DNA of 21,400 nucleotides from a virus, in the IMG/VR virus record IMGVR_UViG_3300009320_000939, positions 1-21,400 of that record; one strand, given 5' to 3'. Shown here one piece after another: positions 1 through 6,314 of the stretch. The number at the start of each line of letters is the position of its first letter. Position 1 is the stretch's first letter. A model generated the notes under the pieces. The model was not told the DNA's origin. It searched no databases and saw only the letters and a program-made list of their open reading frames with translations. Both the position numbers and the translations under genes were made by a program.

Positions 1-37
1 CACTATAACATGGGTTTTTATCAATTTTGGGCCATGT

Positions 38-85
38 GGGAGAAATCAGGGTGAAATCGAGGTGAAATAGGGGGGAAATAGGGTG
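38..85. repeat. Four tandem 11-bp repeats
   Basis: GAAAT recurs at 42, 53, 64 and 75, exactly 11 bp apart. The unit is close to GGGTGAAATMG: GGGAGAAATCA, GGGTGAAATCG, AGGTGAAATAG, GGGGGAAATAG, then a partial GGTG. One repeat per helical turn puts all sites on one DNA face, as in iterons, operators or small-terminase binding arrays. The array lies just beyond the 3' end of the 66-aa HTH gene and about 0.5 kb beyond the terminase gene. The repeat is seen directly; its role is inference. Confidence 0.75.
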
Positions 86-114
86 TTAAAGTTCTTGACA
101 CAGCTTTTCAGGTG

Positions 115-315
115 TCATTCGGGGATGGTAATTGAGCCTTGCTTTTTAGTATTCTTCCGAAACCAATCATCCAGATTGTCGGCATGGGCATACCAGCGGG
201 TGTTGATCTGCACCGCCGGCAACCCTATCTTTAAAAAATGTTCAAACAGCCGATTGCTGATTTGCATATATTTCAAAATATCGTCTTTACTGGTAAATAT
301 TTTGTTTGATTTCAT
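115..315 (-). CDS. Small HTH DNA-binding protein
   Basis: This 66-residue protein is predicted to be a MerR/excisionase-like winged-helix domain. The order is SKDDILKYMQISNRLFEHFL (helix-turn-helix), a GLPAVQINTRWYAHADN wing, then a last helix DDWFRK. The layout matches small phage regulators and Nu1-like terminase small subunits, in which a helix-turn-helix precedes a hydrophobic wing and a DDWxR helix. It is the last leftward gene in the window and follows the large terminase after a 286-bp AT-rich gap. No Shine-Dalgarno sequence is visible before the ATG at 313-315, only an A-rich stretch. Phased 11-bp repeats lie just past its stop and could be its binding site. Fold family is moderately certain; the exact role is unknown. 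Confidence 0.7.
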   Translation of the reverse strand: MKSNKIFTSKDDILKYMQISNRLFEHFLKIGLPAVQINTRWYAHADNLDDWFRKNTKKQGSITIPE

Positions 316-319
316 TTAA

Positions 320-601
320 GGTTTTTTTTAAATATATAACTTATAAATATTTGAAAGACGTTGTGAATAATAATTAAAAATAATAACTGTAAGCCTTTGT
401 TTTTATTGTATTTTATTTTTTATGTGGTTACGGTTGGCTTGTCGGAACTCGCTTTTTCATAACCTGCTGTTTTTTACAGTATATATAGATCGAAAATAAA
501 TAGAGATTATTTTTTATACATGGGAGTAGTTGCGGCACTGGAAGATCGTCGCATATACGGCCAATGACGCCGCCGCTTGTTTTTGGCTTATTTAAATAAA
601 A
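320..601. other. AT-rich intergenic region
   Basis: This stretch separates the terminase gene from the 66-aa HTH gene. It is very AT-rich except for a GC-rich patch at about 535-585 next to the terminase stop. I see no open frame with a plausible start, no tRNA and no strong hairpin with a T-run. A short minus-strand frame at about 445-460 (MKKRVPTSQP) ends at once. It may hold a promoter for the HTH gene, but I cannot assign one. Confidence 0.5.
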
Positions 602-2584
602 TCAGAATCCAATACCAACGCTTCTGACCTTGCGGCCTGTCTTTTGCCCTGGTGTTTCCTGATTTTCCGGCACCTTCCAATGCATCATCCCCTGAATATC
701 ATGGGCCACCAGGCATAAAACCGCGCAGTCCCACAGATGGTTGGCCTTGCCGGACGGGCATTCCCATAAACCCTTTTCGTTGGTAAACTCGGCCGTCATG
801 TGGCGGGCCCAGTCCGGGGCAAACTCGGCGTTTTCGTGCCAGGCCCCGGGATCGGCCGGGTCCACTTCCAGTATCCGGGAAAGTTCGTCTTTGTAATATT
901 TGGTGTTGACGTTGATGGCTTTCAGGCCGCCGGGGATCGGCTTTTGACGGCCGGGGTAATATTCCAGGTTACGCCACGTAAACGGCTGAGCCATGGTGTC
1001 GCGCCCGAATGAAGGGAATATCCTTCCGCGATGTTTGCGGCAAAAATCGTACACCTCGGACGTGCGGTGCCCCAGGGCATCCTGGATGGTCATCATCACC
1101 GGGTAGCGATTGCCCTCGGCATCCAGATACTGATCTTCCCACAGCACCCGTTCCAAGGCCCGAAAATCCGACTTTTTGTCGCTGCCCACCATGGCCAAAT
1201 ACCCTTCCCGGATGCCCCAGGATTCTTTTAAAAGCTCGGTGCCGCCGTACCCAAAGGCCCGGATGCGGTACCAAAGGCCGTGATCCTGGGTGTCCACACT
1301 GGCCAGCAGGCCGGCCACAACCCCGCCGCCCGGGACCCGGCCCCTGGGGCGGTCGTCGCGCAACAGCAAAATGCGATCTTCGTGGCGCTCCTTGACATAC
1401 TCTTTCCACGGCCCGGCTGCAAAACCGTTTAAAAAGTCTTTTAGCTTGATTTTATCTTTCAGGCCCTTTAAAAACGCGGCCGCGCATTCGGACAAACTCA
1501 CAAAAGGGGAAAGCCAGGCCGGTATGTGAAACCCGATCACCCGGGGGCGGAAGGTTTTTAAATATGTAAACAGGGAAAGCCCCTTTTCGCGGTCGCGCCA
1601 CTCACCCATACGCACCGCAAAGTTGCGCTTGGCGTCCGACCACTCACTGTTACATTTTTCGCACTCGTAATGCGCTGTTTTTTTGGTTTCAACGATGCGT
1701 GCATCAGCCCCGGATCCGTCCGGCCACTTGATCTGCTCAAAATTCATTTTCTGCATGGCGCCGCAATCCGGGCAGTGCACCCAAAAATCGAACACCACCT
1801 CGGCCTCGGGCGCAATCATCAGGCCGGGGTTGTCAGGATCCGGGCAGCCTTCCAGGGCCCGGGACACACCTTCATCTTCCTTGGTCGGGGATGAAAGGCG
1901 CCACAGCTTGCGCATGTGCGGAAAATTGCGCATCCGTTTGCGCAGCAGATCCACCGGCCCGGCCTCTTTTTTGCCGACAGTTAAAGGATATTTGTTTTCT
2001 TCATCCGCCACGCCGTAGGGCAGGGGCCGCTGCGCCAATCGCGCCGCCGACGTGGCCCAGGCCATATGGATAATCTGGTGTTGTAGCTTGATTTTAAGCG
2101 TGGTTTCATCGTCTTCATACCCGGTGCGGTAAGATGCCAGGCGTTTTGAATCCCGAATGGTGGTTTGCAGGCGGTCCTTGCATGTATCGCCGGACTCTTT
2201 TTCATTGGGCGCAACCCACAGCACGTTGCCCGGCTTGCGGTCGGCAGCATACCCCAGACAATTGATCACGCACTGGGTTTTGCCGGTCTGGGGCGCGGCG
2301 CACACGATAATTTCCTGCACCGAATCAAAAAACGATGCATCCATGATCCCGGCCAGGTACGGCGTGGTGTCGTTTTTCCAGCGGCCCGGCATGGGCGAAT
2401 CCTGGGGCAGCACAATGTGATTTTCAACCCACTTCGACGGCCGGATGTCGCGCTTTTTGCGCAGCATCTTCTTTTCGCCCCGCGACCACTTGACGGTCAT
2501 TTTAACGGGCTTGTCCGGCGTAGCCTGCAAGGCGAAGCCGGAAAGCCAGGCCGGATCAATCTCTATCGGTTGCGGTATCGCCAT
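602..2584 (-). CDS. Phage terminase large subunit, GpA family
   Basis: This is the ATPase-nuclease motor that cuts and packages phage DNA (lambda gpA type). The length of 660 aa is normal for the family. Visible features: Walker A APQTGKT at about 97-103; acidic Walker B DEEN at about 194-197; coupling motif SSPTKEDEG at about 231; a zinc-ribbon insertion with CPDC (271-274) and CEKC (308-311). The nuclease half has ASVDTQ (D431), TIQDALGHRT (D502) and a late NHLWDCAV motif. The start ATG (2582-2584) overlaps the preceding small Cys-rich gene by 29 bp, which suggests translational coupling; the local SD is weak. Its promoter-proximal end abuts a 54-bp tandem duplication. Gene context (HTH proteins upstream) fits a packaging module with structural genes farther left. 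Confidence 0.95.
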   Translation of the reverse strand: MAIPQPIEIDPAWLSGFALQATPDKPVKMTVKWSRGEKKMLRKKRDIRPSKWVENHIVLPQDSPMPGRWKNDTTPYLAGIMDASFFDSVQEIIVCAAPQTGKTQCVINCLGYAADRKPGNVLWVAPNEKESGDTCKDRLQTTIRDSKRLASYRTGYEDDETTLKIKLQHQIIHMAWATSAARLAQRPLPYGVADEENKYPLTVGKKEAGPVDLLRKRMRNFPHMRKLWRLSSPTKEDEGVSRALEGCPDPDNPGLMIAPEAEVVFDFWVHCPDCGAMQKMNFEQIKWPDGSGADARIVETKKTAHYECEKCNSEWSDAKRNFAVRMGEWRDREKGLSLFTYLKTFRPRVIGFHIPAWLSPFVSLSECAAAFLKGLKDKIKLKDFLNGFAAGPWKEYVKERHEDRILLLRDDRPRGRVPGGGVVAGLLASVDTQDHGLWYRIRAFGYGGTELLKESWGIREGYLAMVGSDKKSDFRALERVLWEDQYLDAEGNRYPVMMTIQDALGHRTSEVYDFCRKHRGRIFPSFGRDTMAQPFTWRNLEYYPGRQKPIPGGLKAINVNTKYYKDELSRILEVDPADPGAWHENAEFAPDWARHMTAEFTNEKGLWECPSGKANHLWDCAVLCLVAHDIQGMMHWKVPENQETPGQKTGRKVRSVGIGF

Positions 2585-2837
2585 GTTTCTTAATTTTATT
2601 AAATAATTTCATCAAACATTTATAATGATGACTTCTTTGTTTCTTAATTTTATTAAATAATTTCATCAAACATTTATAATGATGACTTCTTTCATATTCA
2701 CCAATAGCTTTAATCGAAAGCGCTTCTTCATTTTCCAAAATTGTTTTTTCACATATTTGGCAAGTTGGTTTTTTACCTCTGGTTTTTTTTCTAATTCCAC
2801 CAATTACAAACAATCTGCCCATTTTAAATTCATACAT
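2556..2837 (-). CDS. Small Cys/His-rich protein with an internal 18-residue duplication
   Basis: This 93-residue protein is of unrecognised family. It has a CxxC (C26, C29) followed by HHYKC (H52/H53, C56), a plausible single zinc-binding module like LIM or HNH-type knuckles. The stretch RSHHYKCLMKLFNKIKK occurs twice in a row because the underlying 54 bp are duplicated in frame, so the H/C half-site and basic helix are doubled. The start ATG lies 1 bp past the upstream HTH stop with an AGGG about 5 nt before it. The 3' end overlaps the terminase start. Position between an HTH protein and the large terminase suggests a packaging or regulatory accessory, but no function can be assigned. Confidence 0.7.
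   Translation of the reverse strand: MYEFKMGRLFVIGGIRKKTRGKKPTCQICEKTILENEEALSIKAIGEYERSHHYKCLMKLFNKIKKQRSHHYKCLMKLFNKIKKHGDTATDRD
2584..2692. repeat. Perfect 54-bp tandem duplication
   Basis: The block beginning TTTCTTAATTTTATTAAATA at 2586 recurs identically at 2640. The period is 54 bp and the identity runs to 2692. It equals 18 codons, so the 93-aa frame is kept open. Absence of any mismatch implies a recent slippage event, or an assembly artefact. Confidence 0.95.
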
Positions 2838-2838
2838 T

Positions 2839-3069
2839 TTAACCCTTTTTTTCGGTTTGCTTTTCCAGCCAGGCCATCACATCAGCCAGCACAAAACGCC
2901 GATATTTCCCCACGACGACCCTGGGCATAGACCCCAGTCCGGTTTCCTTGGTCCTGGAATATACCCAGCTCTTAGGTACCCGTAAAACACCCGCAAGCTC
3001 ATCAACCGTTAATAGATCCACCGTAATAAACTCATGAGCATGGAGTTTGAACTTATCCAATTCAACCAT
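2839..3069 (-). CDS. AlpA/excisionase-like HTH protein
   Basis: This 76-residue protein carries an AlpA/MerR-type winged helix: LLTVDELAGVLRVPKSWVYS (helix-turn-helix, about 19-38), a wing with RVVVGKYRRFVLADV, and a last helix MAWLEKQ. The family includes excisionases, prophage activators and small terminase-like DNA binders. A strong Shine-Dalgarno AAAGGAG lies about 8 nt before the ATG at 3067-3069, so the start is well supported. It is tightly followed (1 bp) by the Cys-rich gene and then terminase, forming a compact cluster. In this position a packaging-site or late-gene DNA-binding role is as likely as excision. Another Xis-like protein lies next to the integrase. Confidence 0.8.
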   Translation of the reverse strand: MVELDKFKLHAHEFITVDLLTVDELAGVLRVPKSWVYSRTKETGLGSMPRVVVGKYRRFVLADVMAWLEKQTEKKG

Positions 3070-3251
3070 TGTAAAATCTCCTTTTTTTTGTTTAAGATTT
3101 TTATTTCGTTTAAAAATTCCTGCCCACTCTATCGGTTATTCTTATAGGTAGACTTTAAGTCTTTTTTTACTATAACTTTTAAAAAGAAAAAAAAGAAAAT
3201 TTATATAGAAAGTTTATGCACAGGGACCTTTTAGGTCTACCAGGGTAGCTG
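3070..3251. other. Intergenic region with inverted repeats
   Basis: This purine/pyrimidine-biased AT-rich spacer lies between the alpha-CTD/D5 fusion gene and the HTH gene. GGTAGAC (3147-3153) and GTCTACC (3235-3241) form a long-range inverted repeat, and a compact GACCT-TTT-AGGTC hairpin sits at 3225-3237. On the leftward transcript the hairpin is followed about 30 nt later by a long T-rich tract, so partial termination or a promoter boundary is possible. No coding is seen. Confidence 0.45.
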
Positions 3252-4013
3252 TTATTCAATTTGAAGTGAAATACCTTTATAAACATAAGCACCTTTAATC
3301 TTTCGCTTTTCAAACCGCATTCCAAGCCACTGGCCGAATCGCCGTTGTTTGGGAGGATTTTTCGAAACTTTTTTCGTCCACCAATTTTCGAAACAATCAT
3401 AGAGAACAGATGCGCCTTCATTCAATTCCGGTCCGATCTCGCAACACTCATCAAGAAAGTCTGAAAGAATATCCTCGCTGGACCAGGCCCTGCGGATTGT
3501 CCGCTTCCGCCTGTATTCCGCGAGGGCCTGTTTTACGGTGGAACATGATCTGGGATGGGATTTTTCCATCCTTGGGTGGTGCCATTGGGATATATATTCC
3601 ATAGGAGGCGGGTTTAAACCTTGCTTCTGCCACAACAGGTAGCCTTCAACCAAGTTTATTTTATCAGTCCATAAACCTCTTACGGACATAGCTTCTTCTC
3701 TTAGCCTTTTTAATATTTCATTCATATATTTTATTTGCGCTCGTAATAGGCTTAATTCTGTTTCAAGCTCCCCCCATTTTTCTCTTAACCATGACGCTGT
3801 AATTTGTTTTGAAAAACACTCTGTAATTTCTATAAATGTTTTATCTCCTATTCCTTTAATTTTTTTCAACTGACCACTTTCGACCATTTTTAAAATATCT
3901 TCTATAGTATGATCAATAATCAAATAAGATAATATTCTTGTTGCTCTCATGCTAAGCTCGAAATCACAAATCAATATATTTCTTAATTTTGTTCTAATAA
4001 CTACATTGGGCAT
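3252..4013 (-). CDS. RNAP alpha-CTD-like domain fused to a D5 helicase C-terminal domain
   Basis: This 253-residue protein has two recognisable ends. Residues 8-70 resemble the C-terminal domain of the RNA polymerase alpha subunit: ELSMRATRIL and GIGDKTFIEI match the two helix-hairpin-helix parts, keeping the equivalents of E. coli R265 (R23), K298 (K58) and E302 (E62), but with R26 where N268 would be. Residues 75-115 are probably coiled coil. Residues 118-253 parallel the last 130 residues of the D5 helicase at 6286: shared WQK-GL-PPP, DFLDECC, GAS-L, FE-WW, PKQ--FG, FEK-KI and a Y-Y-G core. It lacks every ATPase motif. The ATG follows a perfect SD (GGAGGT) in the end of the upstream gene. 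A DNA-binding regulator or competitor of the helicase is inferred. Confidence 0.75.
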   Translation of the reverse strand: MPNVVIRTKLRNILICDFELSMRATRILSYLIIDHTIEDILKMVESGQLKKIKGIGDKTFIEITECFSKQITASWLREKWGELETELSLLRAQIKYMNEILKRLREEAMSVRGLWTDKINLVEGYLLWQKQGLNPPPMEYISQWHHPRMEKSHPRSCSTVKQALAEYRRKRTIRRAWSSEDILSDFLDECCEIGPELNEGASVLYDCFENWWTKKVSKNPPKQRRFGQWLGMRFEKRKIKGAYVYKGISLQIE

Positions 4014-4745
4014 TTACTTACCTCCTTTCCTAACCAAAACTTCTATTTCATCCATATTGCCGAATTCGTGCAGCAGATCATCCACATCGGCATAAAACAA
4101 TTCCTGCCACACCCGCACTTTTTTGGGATCGCCGCCCACAGCCACAATCCAGTCAACAGCCTTGATCATGGCCAGGTGTTTTAACCCCGATTCCAAAGCC
4201 CCGATTTTAACGGCCGTGGCGGTTTCAGCGTCCGAGCGCAAAATATGCAGTTTTTTATCTTTTTCAAAATCGAACCTTAATTTTTCAATCTGTATTTTCA
4301 GCTTTTCGTTTTCGTTGACCAGTTTTTCAGCCTGGGTTTTACTCATATTGCCGAATTCATCGGACGTGCGCTTTAAATCCCCCCGTAAAATATAATCAGA
4401 CACATCGGCTTTCAAAACCGTGCCGTCGGCCTGCACCGCCAAAAGCCCGGCCTTGGCGTCGTTATACAGTTTGCTTTTTTTGATTTTATACCCCTGGCCC
4501 TGCAAATACTTTAAAGCCTCGGTGCGGGTTGCAAACGGCGGTTCCACAGACAGATACCGGGCTTCCAGGCCCGCAATCGCCCCGGCCAGGCCGTCTTTGG
4601 CCGCGTCCCAGTTGCGCTTGGCCGCCGCCGAATAGTCCGCCTGGTACGCCTTGCGGGTTTCTTCCACCGCTGTCTGCAACAGCGCCAGATCCTCGGCCTC
4701 TTCCCCGGTGATCTTATCTTTCAGCTTTTCAATCTTTGCGTTCAT
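4014..4745 (-). CDS. HTH and coiled-coil protein, possibly a small terminase subunit
   Basis: The product is about 243 residues. I place the start at ATG 4743-4745, which has AGGA 8 nt upstream; a TTG at 4778 would add 11 residues. The N-terminus is helical and charged. Next comes a wing-helix-like segment beginning PFATRTEALKYLQGQGYKIK, with KSKLYNDAKAGLL and a DVSDYIL helix, as in Nu1-like DNA binders. A long coiled coil follows (KLVNENEKLKIQIEKLRFDF), then a C-terminal domain with VGGDPKKVRVWQELF. The tripartite DNA-binding, oligomerisation and C-terminal plan recalls terminase small subunits, and large terminase lies downstream in the same transcription direction. No direct family recognition; the role is inferred. 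Its stop abuts the next start. Confidence 0.6.
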   Translation of the reverse strand: MNAKIEKLKDKITGEEAEDLALLQTAVEETRKAYQADYSAAAKRNWDAAKDGLAGAIAGLEARYLSVEPPFATRTEALKYLQGQGYKIKKSKLYNDAKAGLLAVQADGTVLKADVSDYILRGDLKRTSDEFGNMSKTQAEKLVNENEKLKIQIEKLRFDFEKDKKLHILRSDAETATAVKIGALESGLKHLAMIKAVDWIVAVGGDPKKVRVWQELFYADVDDLLHEFGNMDEIEVLVRKGGK

Positions 4746-4795
4746 TTTCAGCATCCTGCCGCCATCCGCAGCCGTCAAAACAGCAATTCATATAC

Positions 4796-6028
4796 TTATC
4801 CCTTCGCCGGGCAAAACTCATAATGTTCACCATACCAGCCGCAAACCTTGCATTTGTGCTTTTTTTCCAATTCCGCGCCCAGTTCTTTTTCCGGCGCCGC
4901 CGCCGCTTTTTCCGCGACCGTTTCCGGTAAAATATCCGCGCCCCCCTTTTTTCCACAATCCAAAAAAGAACGTCCGACGGTCATAGATGGAGGCAGGCCC
5001 GCATACACCCAGGCGTACAGATCCACCCCGGCTTTGATGGCATCGCCCGGATCCTTACCGTCGGGTACCGGCCAACGCTCGGCCTGGGGATATTGTTGCT
5101 GCCACCACTGCCAGGCTTTGGCTCCGGCCTCGTCGAAATCAAGGGCCACCAGTATCCGGTCCGCGTGTTTCAGGATCGCCGCGGCCGCCATATCCGGTTT
5201 GGTTGAAGATGATCCCACAGCCAGGGCACCGATATCGTCCGGGCAGGCCGCGGCCGTGGCCATGGCGTCCAGCTCGGCCTCGAGTATCACAAAAAGGTTG
5301 GCATGCAGCCGGATCAGCATGGTATCCATACCGGAACCGGGCACGATGTAGTATTTACGGCCTTTTTCGGTTTTCAGGTCCGCCTTCGGCCGCCGGATCC
5401 GGATCCGCAGCGGGATGTTCGACCCGATGCCGTTAACCAGGTACGGAATCACGATCCCCCTGGGTATCCACAGTTTTTTGGGCTTTTTGTCGGCCTTTAA
5501 GATCGTTTCCAGGCCCCAGGATTCCCGCGATCTGAAGTAATTATCCAGATTTACACCCAGCTTAAACGCCTTTACCGCCTCGATATCCAACCCGCGGCCG
5601 GCCAGCCAGGCCAGTTTTTCCGGTTTTATGAGTAAATCCGAGTGACATTTATCGATAAACGCGCCTGCTTTTTTCCGCCACAGTTCCGTAGGCGCTTTAT
5701 ATTCGGTTGGTTTCCAAGCTGTTTTTGCGGTTTTTGGCCGCTGAAACGGCCGCCTGAAACTCTCGGACGAAGGAATTTCCCGGCCCAGGGCCGTACAGGC
5801 CTCCGGAAAGGTCTTGTTTTCAAAATCCATTAAAAACTGGATCGCGTCGCCGCCCTTGTCACACCGGCGGCACCAGTACGATCCGCCGCCGTTGTTTTGC
5901 GCCGGCCAGACGTGGAACCGATCATCACCACCGCACCCGGGGCACGGCGACCACCATTCCCCGCCCTTGCTGGACGATGCTTTTACCGGTTCGATCCCGA
6001 ATTTTATTAACAAATCCAATACGTTCAT
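4796..6028 (-). CDS. TOPRIM DNA primase with N-terminal zinc finger
   Basis: This 410-residue protein should make primers for phage DNA replication. The N-terminus holds a primase zinc ribbon CPGC (29-32) and CRRC (53-56) with GGDDRFHVW and GGDAIQF, typical of CHC2/P4-type primases. The TOPRIM domain follows: FVILEAELDAMA (E250) and LVALDFDEAGAKAW (D297, D299), then GKDPGDAI. A second cysteine cluster, CKVC (393-396) and C406, ends the protein. The ATG lies beside an AT-rich palindrome-rich region separating it from the D5 helicase, and no clear SD precedes it. Primase and D5 helicase adjacent is a standard replication module; P4 carries both in one chain, whereas here they are split. Confidence 0.9.
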   Translation of the reverse strand: MNVLDLLIKFGIEPVKASSSKGGEWWSPCPGCGGDDRFHVWPAQNNGGGSYWCRRCDKGGDAIQFLMDFENKTFPEACTALGREIPSSESFRRPFQRPKTAKTAWKPTEYKAPTELWRKKAGAFIDKCHSDLLIKPEKLAWLAGRGLDIEAVKAFKLGVNLDNYFRSRESWGLETILKADKKPKKLWIPRGIVIPYLVNGIGSNIPLRIRIRRPKADLKTEKGRKYYIVPGSGMDTMLIRLHANLFVILEAELDAMATAAACPDDIGALAVGSSSTKPDMAAAAILKHADRILVALDFDEAGAKAWQWWQQQYPQAERWPVPDGKDPGDAIKAGVDLYAWVYAGLPPSMTVGRSFLDCGKKGGADILPETVAEKAAAAPEKELGAELEKKHKCKVCGWYGEHYEFCPAKG

Positions 6029-6314
6029 AATTTTATTTTATTAATATCAGGACCTTTAAAAAAAGGTCCTGTTTATAGTCATATTTATAATTTATTAATA
6101 TTATTATTAATAAATATAGTTATGGATGATAGGACTATAAGACGGTATAAACATTCAAAGTGATACTTAAAAACAAAGTTTTTCTTATATATAGGGCCTC
6201 AATGGTCCTATATGGCAAAAATAGAAATCCGTTAAATTAAAACAAGTGATTTAAAATAGTTATAACTATATAAAATCAGGACAATTTAAATCAAATGGTC
6301 CTGATCGTCCTGAT
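6029..6314. other. Candidate replication origin, AT-rich with several palindromes
   Basis: The 257 bp between the helicase and primase genes, plus the last codons of the helicase, hold four symmetric elements: CAGGACCTTT and its complement (6048-6071, 10-bp stem, 4-nt loop); ATTTATTAATA and its complement (6090-6115, 11-bp stem); ATATAGGGCC with GGTCCTATAT (6189-6213); and the 14-bp palindrome ATAGTTATAACTAT (6256-6269). The octamer ATCAGGAC occurs at 6046 and 6275, and inverted as GTCCTGAT at 6298 and 6307. Such structure beside the primase and helicase is typical of phage and P4-like origins. The elements are seen; origin function is inferred. Confidence 0.5.

Noticed and set aside
969-2593. 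Several long open frames opposite or within the terminase gene (for example at 969-1409, 1009-1395 and 2165-2593)
   Set aside because: They are shadow frames of a GC-rich coding region, low-complexity in Pro/Arg/Ala, without RBS or family features.
4848-5351. A long plus-strand frame inside the primase gene
   Set aside because: Antisense shadow of the primase codons; the composition (Ser/Pro/Ala-rich) shows no protein features.
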